Shown here one piece after another: positions 19,414-30,203 of a stretch of DNA of 64,000 nucleotides. The DNA comes from Oscillospiraceae bacterium. GTDB lineage: Bacteria > Bacillota > Clostridia > Oscillospirales > Ruminococcaceae. A program made the position numbers and the translations under genes. Position 1 is the first letter of the stretch. Each line of letters begins with the position of its first letter. Where the stretch lies: assembly GCA_015066115.1 (NCBI GenBank), contig SVOZ01000001.1, positions 62,001-126,000 on the forward strand, read 5' to 3'. The notes beneath the pieces were generated by a model. The model had not been told where the DNA came from and ran no database searches. It saw only the letters and a program-made list of their open reading frames with translations.

Positions 19414-20625
19414 ATGATGTTTCGTAAAAAAGAATGGATAGCAATGCTTCTTGCGGGTGGACAGGGCAGTAGACTCGGGGTGCTGACTAAAAATATGGCA
19501 AAGCCTGCACTGCCGTTTGGATGCAAGTACAGAATAATTGATTTTACGCTTTCAAACTGCGTAAATTCCGGCATTGACACGGTGGGCGTGCTAACTCAAT
19601 ATCAGCCGCTTGAATTAAATGAATACATAGGTAACGGAAGCGCCTGGGACCTAAACAGAATGTTCGGCGGTGTGCATATCCTGCCGCCTTACCAGCAGAG
19701 TGAGGGTGGAAAATGGTACAAGGGAACTGCAAATGCGGTGTATCAGAATTTAACCTTTATAGACAGATATGACCCCGAATATGTTATAGTTTTGTCTGGT
19801 GACCATATCTATAAAATGGATTACGAAAAAATGCTTGAGCAGCATAAGAAAAACGGCGCTGATTGCAGTATTGCAGTGCTTAACGTGCCGCTTAATGAGG
19901 CTTCACGCTTTGGCATAATGAATGCTGATGAAGACGGAAGAATATTTGAGTTTGAAGAAAAGCCCAAGCATCCCAAAAGCACCCTTGCCTCAATGGGTGT
20001 CTATATCTTTAATTATGAAAAGTTAAAAAAGTATCTTAAGGCCGATGAAAAGGACAAAACCTCTGATAACGATTTCGGTAAAAACATCATTCCTCAGATG
20101 CTCAGTAGCGGCGAAAAAATTTATGCCTACCGCTTTGATGGCTATTGGAAGGATGTTGGCACAATAAAGAGCTTGTGGCAGGCTAATATGGATATTCTTG
20201 ACAGCAGTGAGCCTTTAAAGCTTTCCCAGAGAGATTGGAGGATCTATTCGCAAAATCCCATTCTGCCGCCGCAGTTTGTTTCAAAGGAATCAAAGGTTAC
20301 AAATTCGATAATGTCAGAGGGCTGCGAAATATATGGAGAGGTGAAAAATTCGGTTATTTTTTCGGGAGTAAAGATAGGTAGGGGATGCCGCATTTGTAAC
20401 AGCGTTATAATGCCCGATACCGTTATCGGAGAAAACTGCAAAATAGATTACAGCATTGTTGGAAGCAATTGTATTTTAGGAAGTGGGTGCAGAGTGAACG
20501 GAAGGGAAGAAAATATAACTGTGCTTGCAAATAAAATCAAGCTTGCAGACAAAGTGGAAATTGCGGCGGGAGAGGCTGTGAGAGCGTCGGTAAAAGGTGT
20601 AAAAACCATGGAAACAGCAGTTTAA
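19414..20625 (+). CDS. glgC: Glucose-1-phosphate adenylyltransferase
   Basis: [54 protein letters not shown]. Confidence 0.93.
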   Translation: MMFRKKEWIAMLLAGGQGSRLGVLTKNMAKPALPFGCKYRIIDFTLSNCVNSGIDTVGVLTQYQPLELNEYIGNGSAWDLNRMFGGVHILPPYQQSEGGKWYKGTANAVYQNLTFIDRYDPEYVIVLSGDHIYKMDYEKMLEQHKKNGADCSIAVLNVPLNEASRFGIMNADEDGRIFEFEEKPKHPKSTLASMGVYIFNYEKLKKYLKADEKDKTSDNDFGKNIIPQMLSSGEKIYAYRFDGYWKDVGTIKSLWQANMDILDSSEPLKLSQRDWRIYSQNPILPPQFVSKESKVTNSIMSEGCEIYGEVKNSVIFSGVKIGRGCRICNSVIMPDTVIGENCKIDYSIVGSNCILGSGCRVNGREENITVLANKIKLADKVEIAAGEAVRASVKGVKTMETAV

Positions 20626-20651
20626 AATGTAAATTTATGAAAAAGTGCACA

Positions 20652-20686
20652 AAGCGGAGGAAAATTTTTCCTCCGCTTTGTGTGTT
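20652..20686. terminator. Hairpin terminator
   Basis: caaagcggaggaaaatttttcctccgctttgtg. Confidence 0.7.
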
Positions 20687-20913
20687 TTTGGTCTTTAAAA
20701 ATGCAATTTCGGTTTGTTTTTCAGTAAAAAGTTGTGAAAATAATGAATTTTATTTGAATTTAAGCTAAAATTACTTGCAAAATGCTTAATTTTTATGTAC
20801 AATATATGTGTACTATAAACAAATGTGCAAATTGAACAAAAGAAAGTCGTATCAGACGCCGAATAAACAATTTAAAGGCGGTTATTTTCGGCGGCAAAGA
20901 GAGGTTATCAGTA

Positions 20914-21999
20914 ATGTCAAACAAACTTTTCAAGGACGTAATTTCACAGATGAAGGTCTCTATCGACCGCACAATCGGAGTTGTTGATTCTTCCGCAACA
21001 GTTGTTGCCTGCAGCAATCCTTCTAAAATAGGCGAGTCGAATGAGATAGTTCTTCTTGATATTGCAGACGCATCTGACGTTTTTGTGCGCGACGGATTTA
21101 CATACAGAACCTTTGGTACCGTTTCCAAGTTCGGTTATGCCGTTTTTGTTGAAGGCACCGATGAGATCGCCGCACGTTATGCAAATATCCTTGCGGTTTC
21201 TTTTGGAAACATCAAGCAATATTATGATGAAAAGTACGATAGAAATAATTTTATAAAGAACATAGTTTTAGATAATATCCTTCCCGGCGAGGTTTACTTA
21301 AAGGCAAGAGAGTTTCATTTTAACACCGATGTAAGCCGCGTTGCAATTCTTATCCGCGTTCTTTCGGATAATGAGGTTTCGGTTTATGATGTCATTCAAA
21401 ATCTTTTCCCTGATAAGCAAAAGGATTTTGTTCTTAATATCAGCGAAAAAGAGGTCGTTCTTGTAAAGGAGATCAAGTCGACTATCGACACTCGCGATCT
21501 TGAAAAGCTTGCCCGCTCTATTGTTGACACATTAAGCAGTGAGTTCTATACACAGACCTCTGTTGGAATAGGAACAGTTGTCAGCGGAATTAAAGAGCTT
21601 GCAGCATCCTATAAAGAGGCTCAGATAGCGCTCGAGGTAGGAAAGGTTTTTGACACCGATAAAACCATTGTAAGCTATGACAATCTCGGAATTGCACGTC
21701 TTATATATCAGCTTCCCACAACACTTTGCGAAGCGTTTCTTCAGGAAGTGTTTAAAATGGGCTCGATAGAGAGTCTTGACCAGGAAACCCTGTTTACTAT
21801 TCAGAAGTTTTTTGAGAACAACCTCAACGTATCCGAAACCTCAAGAAAGCTTTTTGTTCATAGAAACACCCTTGTTTATAGGCTTGAAAAGATTAAAAAA
21901 CTGACAGGATTGGAATTGCGCGAGTTTGACCACGCGATCATTTTTAAGGTCGCTCTGATGGTTAAAAAATATCTTGCCGCAAATCCGGTTAAATACTAA
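20914..21999 (+). CDS. CdaR/PucR-type helix-turn-helix transcriptional regulator
   Basis: C-terminal TIQKFFENNLNVSETSRKLFVHRNTLVYRLEKIKKLTGLELREFDHAIIFKVALMV. Confidence 0.85.
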   Translation: MSNKLFKDVISQMKVSIDRTIGVVDSSATVVACSNPSKIGESNEIVLLDIADASDVFVRDGFTYRTFGTVSKFGYAVFVEGTDEIAARYANILAVSFGNIKQYYDEKYDRNNFIKNIVLDNILPGEVYLKAREFHFNTDVSRVAILIRVLSDNEVSVYDVIQNLFPDKQKDFVLNISEKEVVLVKEIKSTIDTRDLEKLARSIVDTLSSEFYTQTSVGIGTVVSGIKELAASYKEAQIALEVGKVFDTDKTIVSYDNLGIARLIYQLPTTLCEAFLQEVFKMGSIESLDQETLFTIQKFFENNLNVSETSRKLFVHRNTLVYRLEKIKKLTGLELREFDHAIIFKVALMVKKYLAANPVKY

Positions 22000-22066
22000 T
22001 GACAGAATTGGCGGACTTTAAAAAAGCCCGCCAAATCAAATTTTATTTATAGGCGGTGTCTGTTCA

Positions 22067-22747
22067 TTGATTTGTTTTGACTGTGTTTCTAAAGTGTATC
22101 CAAACGGCACCAAGGCACTTGACAATGTAAGTTTTGCTATAGAGAAAGGCGAATTTGCCTTTATTGTCGGAGCATCGGGAGCGGGAAAAAGCACCCTTTT
22201 AAAGCTCATTATGCGCGAAGAGAAGACCTCTTCGGGCCATATATCTGTTAACGGCTATGAGCTTTCAAATCTCCGTCAGAGCGATATTCCCAAGCTTCGT
22301 CGTTCTATGGGCATTGTTTTTCAGGATTTCCGTTTGATTGAAAATATGACGGTTTATGAAAACGTTGAGTTCGCGATGCGTGTTACGAATGCGTCTTCGC
22401 GCAGTATTCGCAAAAGAGTTCCTTATGTGCTCGGCCTTGTAGGGCTTGCTGATAAGGCAAGAAGCTATCCTGCTCAGCTTTCGGGTGGTCAGCAGCAGAG
22501 GGTGTCGCTTGCAAGAGCGCTTGTTAATAACCCCTCTATAATTATTGCAGATGAGCCGACAGGAAATGTCGACCCTCAGATGTCGCATGAGATAGTAGAG
22601 CTTTTAAATGAGATAAACCATTGCGGCACGACCATTCTTATGGTAACCCACGAACACAATCTTGTGTCCGAATTTGGCCGCCGCGTCATCACCATCAGAG
22701 ATGGCAAGGTGGTTTCGGATATTCCGGATGGGGGCGTGAGAAGATGA
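22067..22747 (+). CDS. ftsE: Cell division ATP-binding protein FtsE (TTG start)
   Basis: GASGAGKSTLLKLI, LSGGQQQRVSLARAL, IIADEPTGNVDP; followed by ftsX. Confidence 0.93.
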   Translation: MICFDCVSKVYPNGTKALDNVSFAIEKGEFAFIVGASGAGKSTLLKLIMREEKTSSGHISVNGYELSNLRQSDIPKLRRSMGIVFQDFRLIENMTVYENVEFAMRVTNASSRSIRKRVPYVLGLVGLADKARSYPAQLSGGQQQRVSLARALVNNPSIIIADEPTGNVDPQMSHEIVELLNEINHCGTTILMVTHEHNLVSEFGRRVITIRDGKVVSDIPDGGVRR

Positions 22748-23640
22748 GATTTGGAAGCTTTACATATTTGTTAAAACAGGGCGCTAAAAACACCTATCTT
22801 AATAAAGCTATGTCGGCTGCATCTGTTGGCGTTCTTACAGCCTGTCTTGTTATAGTAGGATTTTCTATCCTTGTTTCCGAAAACATTAAAAGCATTGTTG
22901 GCTTTGTTCAGCAGCAAAATGAAATTATAGTTTTTGTTGAGGATAATATTCCCTCGTCGGTTGAGGCGACCTTAGAGCGCCAGATTCGCTCAATGGATAA
23001 TGTTGCCGAGGTGAGCTACACCTCAAAGGAACAGGCTTTTCAGAACCAGAGTGAAAAGCTTGGCGACCTTTTGGAAGGCTATGAAAATGAGGATATTTTT
23101 CCTGCCTCGTACCATATAAAGATCAAGGACATTTCGCGCATTGAAGAAAATGTTGAGATCATTTCGTCGCTTGACGGGGTGGAGTCTGTTGACGCACCAA
23201 CCAATGTTGCGCAGGTAATGGTTAAAACCGAGCGTGGAATTTCGGTTGCCTGCAGCGTTGTTGTAATCGCGCTTCTTATTGGTTCGCTTGTAATAATTAT
23301 GAACACCATAAAGATTACAGTCTACAACAGACGCAGGGAAATAAACATTATGAAATATGTCGGCGCCAAAAACGGATTTATCCGTATGCCTTTCCTTGTG
23401 GAAGGAATGATTCTCGGCTTTTCGGCGGCGCTTGCGGCATTTATTATTGTGTGGAGCCTTTATGAGCGGCTTTATATGGGAATTGAGTCGGACGCAAACA
23501 GTTGGATAAATTCCCTTACATCATCACTCATTCCCTTTGAAAATGTTATATGGAAATTAGTTTCTGCCTACCTTGTAACAGGTGTTGCAATAGGCGGATT
23601 CGGAAGCCTTATAAGTATTCGTAAACACCTTAAGGTTTAA
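22744..23640 (+). CDS. ftsX: Permease-like cell division protein FtsX
   Basis: MRFGSFTYLLKQGAKNTYLNKAMSAASVGVL; start overlaps ftsE stop; track start 22621 lies inside ftsE. Confidence 0.92.
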   Translation: MRFGSFTYLLKQGAKNTYLNKAMSAASVGVLTACLVIVGFSILVSENIKSIVGFVQQQNEIIVFVEDNIPSSVEATLERQIRSMDNVAEVSYTSKEQAFQNQSEKLGDLLEGYENEDIFPASYHIKIKDISRIEENVEIISSLDGVESVDAPTNVAQVMVKTERGISVACSVVVIALLIGSLVIIMNTIKITVYNRRREINIMKYVGAKNGFIRMPFLVEGMILGFSAALAAFIIVWSLYERLYMGIESDANSWINSLTSSLIPFENVIWKLVSAYLVTGVAIGGFGSLISIRKHLKV

Positions 23641-23665
23641 CTTCATAAAAAAGGAGGTAAACAAA

Positions 23666-24844
23666 ATGTGCAAACGTAGTACAAAGCATAAAATAATAGC
23701 GGCTTTTCTTGCTTTTGTTTCGGTTTTTACCTTTGTGTGCGCACAAGGCGGTTTTGAAACAAAGGCGGCAAGCTCGCTTTCAAGTCTTGAGGATAAATAT
23801 AGTAAGCTTGAAAAGGATCTTGAAAAGCTTAAAAGTGATATGAAGAAAACTCAGAATCAAAAAAATCAGCAGCTTAAATATAAAGAGCAGCTTGATTCTG
23901 AAATAAACCTTGTTGAACAGCAGATAGAGGTCTTAAACAGCCAAACTGCTGCGCTTAACGCTCAGATTGCTGAAAACGAGGCGCTTCTTAAAGATAAAGA
24001 GGCAGAAATTTCGGAAAACGATGAGCTTTTTAAGGCAAGGCTCAGAGCTATGTATGTTTCGGGAGAAACTTCTGTCTGGGAAGTGATCTTCGGCTCGGCA
24101 AGCTTTTCGGATTTTCTTGTTAACACTGAATATATGAAAAGACTTGCTGAAAATGATAATAAGCTTTTAAGCCAGCTTAACCTTGATAAAAAGAGCATTA
24201 TTGAGGCTAAAGAAATAATTGAAAACTCCAAGATAAAGCTTGATGCAAACAAGCAGACTCTAAGCTATAAAAAGAGCTCGCTTAATTCTAAGTATAGCGA
24301 AAGCCAAAAGCTTTTGGCATCGCTTACAAAAGAGGAAAATTCTCTTAAAAATCAGCAGATAAAAATAAATGAGGAAATGGAACAAATTGACGATGAGATT
24401 CGTCAGATGATAGCAAATTCCGGCTCGAGCGGAAGCTTTGTCGGCGGAGAATTTCTCTGGCCTGTGCCCGGATATTCAACCATAACCTCGAAATTTGGCT
24501 GGAGAACCCTCTACGGAAAGAAAAACTGGCACACAGGTATTGATATTTCAGGATATAATGTGTATGGCAAAAATATCGTTGCCGCAAACAGCGGAAAGGT
24601 TATTAAGGCTGTTACTACATATACCCCCAAAAAAGGTTACGGAAAATATGTTATTATTGACCACGGCGGCGGTTATACTACTCTTTACGGACACTGCAGC
24701 AGCCTGCTTGTAAAGGTTGGACAAACTGTAAAGAGGGGAGACCCGATAGCGCTTGTTGGCTCAACAGGAAACTCCACAGGTCCGCATCTCCACTTCGGAA
24801 TTTACATCAACGGAAAAGAGGTAGACCCGCTTCCGTATCTGTAA
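23666..24844 (+). CDS. EnvC-like murein hydrolase activator / M23 peptidase
   Basis: Signal peptide, coiled coil, then GWRTLYGKKNWHTGIDIS...VIIDHGGGYTTLYGHCSS...GSTGNSTGPHLHFGI. Confidence 0.92.
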   Translation: MCKRSTKHKIIAAFLAFVSVFTFVCAQGGFETKAASSLSSLEDKYSKLEKDLEKLKSDMKKTQNQKNQQLKYKEQLDSEINLVEQQIEVLNSQTAALNAQIAENEALLKDKEAEISENDELFKARLRAMYVSGETSVWEVIFGSASFSDFLVNTEYMKRLAENDNKLLSQLNLDKKSIIEAKEIIENSKIKLDANKQTLSYKKSSLNSKYSESQKLLASLTKEENSLKNQQIKINEEMEQIDDEIRQMIANSGSSGSFVGGEFLWPVPGYSTITSKFGWRTLYGKKNWHTGIDISGYNVYGKNIVAANSGKVIKAVTTYTPKKGYGKYVIIDHGGGYTTLYGHCSSLLVKVGQTVKRGDPIALVGSTGNSTGPHLHFGIYINGKEVDPLPYL

Positions 24845-24865
24845 AGCGGACGGAAAGGAAACATA

Positions 24866-26062
24866 ATGAATAAAAAAATATCATTAGGCGTAGCGGTTTT
24901 TTTAATGGCACTTGCCTCGGCTGTGACCTTTGTTCTCGGATGGATATTTTCAAATTACAGAAGTGACAGCCTTCTTAACCAACCCATAACTGTAAACAAT
25001 AATATGTATAAAAAGATTGACGAGATAAATGATATTGTCCGTGAAAACTATAACGGAGAGATAGATGAAACATATCTTCTTGATTTTATCTCTGAAGGCT
25101 TTGCCTACGGAACAGGCGATACCTATGCAAATTATTACTCGGCAAAGGAATACACCGAGCTTAAAGATGATTTAAACGGTAAGGTCGTCGGAATTGGTAT
25201 CAGCTTTGTTAAGGACACAGAAGGCTATGCCAAAATTATTTCGGTTTATTCCGATTCGCCTGCCGAGATCTCGGGTCTTGCCAAGGGCGACCAGATAGTT
25301 AAGATCGCAGATTTTGACGTGCTTACAAACTATGATAATGCAATAAACGCAGTCAAGGGAGACGCCGGTACAACGGTTAAGCTTGTTTATCGCAGAGCAG
25401 GCGAGGACACAGAGGTTGAAATTACCAGAAGAAAAATTACCGTTCCGAGCGTTGAAAGCCAAATTCTTGAGGATAATATTGCATATATTAAGATAACAGA
25501 TTTCACTTCCAGCACTGTTGATCAGTTTGAGTCTGCCGTAAGCTCTGCCTTGAGCAATAAGGTTGATGGATTTATATTTGACATTAGAAATAACGGCGGC
25601 GGAACAATGAAATCGGTAGCACAGATGCTTGATATGCTTGTTCCCGAAGGACCTGTTATTAAAAGCGTTGATAAAACCGGCGAAGAAAAGGTTGTTTATA
25701 CTTCGGATAACGCAGAGGTTTCTGTGCCTATGGCGGTTCTTGTAAATAAAAACACAGCCAGCGCCGCAGAGCTTTTTGCGGCCGCACTTCGTGATTATAA
25801 TAAGGCAAAGCTTGTCGGTTCAAACACCTATGGAAAGGGTGTTATGCAGGATATTTTCCCGCTTTCCGATGGCTCGGCTATAAAGATCACAACATCTAAA
25901 TTTAATCCGCCTGTTTCTGAAAACTTTGACGGCGTAGGCCTTAAGCCCGATTTTGTCGTTGACCTTACTGCAGAACAGGAAAAGCTCTGGTACGAGCTCG
26001 ACGGCTCAACAGACACCCAGCTCATTAAGGCTATTTCGGTTGTAAAAGCCTTGAATAAATAA
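24866..26062 (+). CDS. S41 family C-terminal processing peptidase
   Basis: PDZ domain, DIRNNGGG, NKNTASAAELFAAAL, GSNTYGKGVMQ. Confidence 0.93.
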   Translation: MNKKISLGVAVFLMALASAVTFVLGWIFSNYRSDSLLNQPITVNNNMYKKIDEINDIVRENYNGEIDETYLLDFISEGFAYGTGDTYANYYSAKEYTELKDDLNGKVVGIGISFVKDTEGYAKIISVYSDSPAEISGLAKGDQIVKIADFDVLTNYDNAINAVKGDAGTTVKLVYRRAGEDTEVEITRRKITVPSVESQILEDNIAYIKITDFTSSTVDQFESAVSSALSNKVDGFIFDIRNNGGGTMKSVAQMLDMLVPEGPVIKSVDKTGEEKVVYTSDNAEVSVPMAVLVNKNTASAAELFAAALRDYNKAKLVGSNTYGKGVMQDIFPLSDGSAIKITTSKFNPPVSENFDGVGLKPDFVVDLTAEQEKLWYELDGSTDTQLIKAISVVKALNK

Positions 26063-26092
26063 TTAAAACACAATAAAAGGAGACTTTTTGAA

Positions 26093-26566
26093 ATGAACTT
26101 GAAAAAGGCAATGACACAAGAAGAGGTCAAAGAACTCGAAATTCAGCTCGACGAGCTGAAAACAATTAAGAGAAAGGAAGTTGCTGAAAAAATTAAGGTA
26201 GCTCGCTCTTTTGGCGACCTTTCTGAAAACAGCGAATATGATGAAGCTAAAAATGAGCAGGCAATGGTTGAAGAGCAGATCATGCAGATCGAGGCAATGC
26301 TCAAAAACGTTGAACTTATAGATAGAGAGGCTCTTACCACCGATGTTGTTGAGATCGGCCTTCACATTAAGGTTTATGACAACAAGTATAAAGAGGAGCT
26401 TACCTATCAGATAGTTGGTTCCAACGGAGCAGACCCCAGCAAAGGAAAAATTTCTGACGAATCTCCGTTAGGAAAGGCTCTTAAGGGCAAAAAGGTAGGG
26501 GACAGCGTTGAGGTTGAGGCTCCCGGCGGTATTATGAGCTTTAAGATTCTTGAAATAACAAAGTGA
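26093..26566 (+). CDS. greA: Transcription elongation factor GreA
   Basis: [42 protein letters not shown]. Confidence 0.95.
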   Translation: MNLKKAMTQEEVKELEIQLDELKTIKRKEVAEKIKVARSFGDLSENSEYDEAKNEQAMVEEQIMQIEAMLKNVELIDREALTTDVVEIGLHIKVYDNKYKEELTYQIVGSNGADPSKGKISDESPLGKALKGKKVGDSVEVEAPGGIMSFKILEITK

Positions 26567-26590
26567 TTTTTCAGCAGCGGAGGGATTGCT

Positions 26591-27355
26591 GTGCCGGATT
26601 TTGAAAATAATAGGTATGATATGCTTGATAATAGCGACCGTGCTGAAGCTATCCGTATTAAAAAGTTAAAACAGGGCGTTATTGCAAACACAGATAATGA
26701 AGAGTATCAAAAAGAAAAAAATCTGCGCGAGCAAGCTCCTGTGTCCTTTTTAGATAAGGTTAAAAATTTTTGGTATCATTATAAAAGTGTTGTAATTATA
26801 GGCTCGGTTCTTGGCGTTATCCTTGTTTTTCTTTTGTTGCAGGGAATTAACAAAGAGGTTTACGACACCACGATCATGCTCCACACTAATACATATTACA
26901 GTGATGGCGACCTTGCGATAATTGCCGATGCGTTTTCAGATTATATAGATGATTTAGATGGCGATGACAAGGTAAATATCGGCATTCTTCAGTCAAAGCA
27001 GGTAACTGATGATAGTGAAACGGTCCTCGGTTTTGAAGGCGCAATGCAGGCGAGAATGACTGCGGAAATAGCTTCGGGTAAAAACTGCATATTTATTGTT
27101 GAAAAAGATCTTGTAAATGGGCTCACCGAAAAAGGAGTCTTTGCTGATTTAAGAGATATTTTGCCGATAGAAGCTTCTGAGGCGGTTTATTCTGTGCCTC
27201 TTAAGGACAGCAAACTGCTAAAAAATGAGGCTTTTAAAAATGTTCGGGATAAGTATTATCTTTCTGTCAGAGTTTATAAAGAGGGGACCGATCGAGATAA
27301 ATATAACGGTCAGGTTGAGGCATTAAAAAGGCTTTATAGTGATATGACAAAGTAA
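26591..27355 (+). CDS. Hypothetical single-pass membrane protein
   Basis: ORF with one TM segment (SVVIIGSVLGVILVFLLLQG). Confidence 0.65.
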   Translation: MPDFENNRYDMLDNSDRAEAIRIKKLKQGVIANTDNEEYQKEKNLREQAPVSFLDKVKNFWYHYKSVVIIGSVLGVILVFLLLQGINKEVYDTTIMLHTNTYYSDGDLAIIADAFSDYIDDLDGDDKVNIGILQSKQVTDDSETVLGFEGAMQARMTAEIASGKNCIFIVEKDLVNGLTEKGVFADLRDILPIEASEAVYSVPLKDSKLLKNEAFKNVRDKYYLSVRVYKEGTDRDKYNGQVEALKRLYSDMTK

Positions 27356-27360
27356 TTTAA

Positions 27361-27391
27361 GCGCCCTGTGCAAAAAGCACAGGGCGCTTAA
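27361..27391 (+). terminator. Hairpin terminator
   Basis: gcgccctgtgcaaaaagcacagggcgctt. Confidence 0.65.
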
Positions 27392-27460
27392 AAATTGCAA
27401 ATAAAAAAGCCTCGAACTTTTTATGGTTCGGGGCGTTTTTATGCCTACAATATGCAATAA

Positions 27461-27748
27461 TTATTCAGCAGCTTCTTCTTCCTTCATTTTGGCGAAGCAC
27501 TCGCTGCAATAAACAGGGCGATCCTCACGGGGCTTGAAAGGAACAGTTGCTTCCTGGCCGCAGTTCGCACAAACGGCAGTAAACATCTCTCTTTCAGGTC
27601 TCTGAGCAGCTTTTCTAGCTGCGCGGCATTCTTTGCATCTCTGGGGCTCATTGGTGAAGCCCTTTTCTGCATAGAACTCCTGCTCGCCTGCAGTGAATAC
27701 GAACTCAGCGCCGCATTCTTTGCATACTAAAGTCTTGTCTTCGTACAT
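27461..27748 (-). CDS. Zinc-ribbon domain protein
   Basis: LVCKECGAEFVFTAGEQEFYAEKGFTNEPQRCKECR and CANCGQEATVPFKPREDRPVYCSECF; start at ATG with aggaagaatc upstream (track start 27787). Confidence 0.85.
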   Translation of the reverse strand: MYEDKTLVCKECGAEFVFTAGEQEFYAEKGFTNEPQRCKECRAARKAAQRPEREMFTAVCANCGQEATVPFKPREDRPVYCSECFAKMKEEEAAE

Positions 27749-27973
27749 GATTCTTCCTCGCTTTTTGGTAATATATATTTTGCCCAAGGCGGACTTTCAC
27801 CGCCACCTTTGATAAATCAACGCTCTGTTTAAGCTACACGGGCATATATAACAAAGGGAATAAACCCTATTGTCGCAACGTTTTTGCCAAGATTGGACTA
27901 AGGCGCTGATTACTTAAAAAAGCAAGGAACGCAAAATCGAATCGGGCTGATTTTGTTTTCGCTCATAACGGTA
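27749..27973 (-). ncRNA. Putative structured 5' leader RNA of the zinc-ribbon gene, unclassified
   Basis: ~225 nt between a consensus promoter and the ATG, with several local stems (caaaatc/gattttg, aggg/ccct, ggcgg-tgaaagt-ccgcc). Confidence 0.5.
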
Positions 27974-27980
27974 CTTATAC

Positions 27981-28009
27981 ATTATATATAAATTATCTAT
28001 AAATGTCAA
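27981..28009 (-). promoter_or_regulatory. SigA-type promoter
   Basis: On the minus strand TTGACA-17 nt-TATAAT. Confidence 0.8.
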
Positions 28010-28171
28010 TAAGTTTTTTTATATTGAATAATTTTTGTCAAAAATATACAAATAAGTTGTTCAGTATATATACGAAATTACTCAAAAACCGGCTTTAAAT
28101 CAAGGAAAAATCAGATAAAACACAGCAAAATACACAAAAACGGTGGAGAATTTTCTCCACCGCCTTTACTT

Positions 28172-29569
28172 TTAAAGCATTAGCTTTGCTGCCTTGTATA
28201 TATCGCCACAGCCCAAGGTGATAACTAAATCATCCTTTTCTGCGTTTTGTTTGATAAATTCTGCAACCTCTTCAAATGTGTCAAGCAGTGTGCAGTTTTT
28301 AAGCTTTGCCTGTAAGTCTTTTGAGTCGATTCCAAATGTGTTTATTTCTCTTGAACCCATGATAGGTGTAAGAACAACTCTGTCAGCAAGCGAAAGCACT
28401 CTTGCAAAGTCATCAAGCAGCATTGCCGTTCTTGAAAAGGTAAACGGCTGAAAAACTGCCCACACCTTGTTAAAGCCTAATGAAAGCGCGGCTTTAAGGG
28501 TCGCTTCAAGCTCGGCAGGATGATGTGCATAATCATCGGCAATAGTAACTCCGTTTCTTATTCCTAAAACATCAAACCTGCGCGATGCACTTTTAAACTC
28601 TGCCATTGCAGACTGAACATCCTTAAAATCTACTCCCGACTCAAGCGCCGCGCTGCATGCCGCAAGCGCATTGTAAACATTGTGTTTGCCGGGAATTTTA
28701 ATAGAAATATTTCCGAGAAGAGCTCCCTTGTGGTAGATATCAAATCTTGTTATAAGCGAGTGAGACTCCTGACAGACTTCAGAGGAAATATTGCTTGCAT
28801 AATAATCGTTGCTCTCTGAAAGTCCAAAGGTAACAGTCGTTTTGTCAAGCCCTTTAACTGCGGTCATGGTGTTTGTATCGTCGCCGTTTACAACAAGCAT
28901 TTTGGTTGTTTTTTCGGCAAATTTTCTAAATGACGCAATAAGATTGTCAAGGGTTTTAAAATATTCCATATGGTCCTCGTCGATGTTTAAAATAACTGCA
29001 ACATCGGGCGAGAGCTTTAAAAATGTGTCAACATATTCGCAGGCCTCGCAAACCATATTTTCGCTTTTGCCAACCCTTCCGCTTCCGCCGATAAGCTCAA
29101 GCTTGCCGCCGATAACTGTGGTGGGATCAAAACCTGCCTTCATAAAAATCTGGGTGAGCATTGAAGATGCGGTGGTTTTTCCGTGTGTTCCGCAGATGCA
29201 AACCGCGTTTTCAAACCAGCTTGTAACAATTCCTAAAAGGATCGAGCGTTCAATGGTGGGAATGCCTTTTTCTCTTGCGGCAACAAGCTCGGGATTGTCT
29301 TTCATAATTGCGGCAGAGTGAACAATAAGGTCGGCTCCGTCAATGTTTTCGGCAAAATGTCCGAGCGTGACGGGAATGCCCATGTTCATAACGGCGGTAA
29401 GGGTGTCGCCGGGGTTGTTGTCAGAGCCGCTTAAATTGTAGCCTTTTGCAAAAAGTATCTGCGCTAAAGGGTACATTCCGCTTCCGCCGATACCGATAAA
29501 ATGTATGTGTTTTTTGTCTTTTAAGATGTTGTAATCAATTGACAATGTAAAACCCTCCGTTTTTGGCAA
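28172..29569 (-). CDS. murC: UDP-N-acetylmuramate--L-alanine ligase
   Basis: IHFIGIGGSGMYPLAQIL, CGTHGKTTASSMLTQI, DDYAHHPAELEATLKAA. Confidence 0.95.
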   Translation of the reverse strand: MPKTEGFTLSIDYNILKDKKHIHFIGIGGSGMYPLAQILFAKGYNLSGSDNNPGDTLTAVMNMGIPVTLGHFAENIDGADLIVHSAAIMKDNPELVAAREKGIPTIERSILLGIVTSWFENAVCICGTHGKTTASSMLTQIFMKAGFDPTTVIGGKLELIGGSGRVGKSENMVCEACEYVDTFLKLSPDVAVILNIDEDHMEYFKTLDNLIASFRKFAEKTTKMLVVNGDDTNTMTAVKGLDKTTVTFGLSESNDYYASNISSEVCQESHSLITRFDIYHKGALLGNISIKIPGKHNVYNALAACSAALESGVDFKDVQSAMAEFKSASRRFDVLGIRNGVTIADDYAHHPAELEATLKAALSLGFNKVWAVFQPFTFSRTAMLLDDFARVLSLADRVVLTPIMGSREINTFGIDSKDLQAKLKNCTLLDTFEEVAEFIKQNAEKDDLVITLGCGDIYKAAKLML

Positions 29570-29732
29570 GGATCAATTTCGTTTATGTTACTTACTATTA
29601 TATTGCTAAACTCAAAAAAAATAAACACTTATTGCGAAAAAAATTTAAAAAATGCATAAAAACTTTAAAAAATACGATAATAAAGGCATCGGATACTAAA
29701 ACCGAAAAAAGACCTGAAGGGGAAATGAAGAC

Positions 29733-30017
29733 ATGAATATCAGTCAAATTAAAATCAGAAGACTCTATGATGAGGGCAGAATGAAGGCACTCGTGTCGGT
29801 AACTATCGATGATGATTTTGCCGTGCACGATATCAAGGTAATCGAGGGACCTCAGCGAATTTTCGTTGCAATGCCGAGCCGAAAGGAAGATGGCGGCAAT
29901 TTCAGAGATGTTGTCCATCCTATAACAAAGGAAGCAAGGGACTATATGGAAAAGGCAATTTTGGATGAGTATTATATGGTGCTCGATGAAAATCACCAAA
30001 GAGAAATTCCTATGTAA
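29733..30017 (+). CDS. spoVG: Septation regulator SpoVG
   Basis: DIKVIEGPQRIFVAMPSRK...DVVHPITKEARDYMEKAILDEY. Confidence 0.95.
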   Translation: MNISQIKIRRLYDEGRMKALVSVTIDDDFAVHDIKVIEGPQRIFVAMPSRKEDGGNFRDVVHPITKEARDYMEKAILDEYYMVLDENHQREIPM

Positions 30018-30057
30018 TATATATTGACAAAAAAGATATATAGTAATATAATTTGTT

Positions 30058-30190
30058 TGTAATACAGTTAGGGGCGGGGTGAAATTCTCCACCGGCGGTG
30101 ATGAGCGAAAGCTACAAGTCCGCGAGCGAAAGCCGATATGGTGCGAATCCATAACCGACGGTATAGTCCGGAAGTGATAACGGTATTGCT
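30058..30190 (+). ncRNA. FMN riboswitch (RFN element) aptamer
   Basis: ggggcggggtgaaattctccaccggcggtgatgag...aagtccgcgagc...ccgacggtatagtccggaagtgataac; upstream of riboflavin transporter. Confidence 0.95.
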
Positions 30191-30203
30191 ATATGTATTC
30201 TAC

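Noticed and set aside
28809-29321. 170-aa plus-strand ORF
   Set aside because: Antisense of murC.
29598-30152. 184-aa minus-strand ORF
   Set aside because: Antisense of spoVG and the FMN riboswitch.
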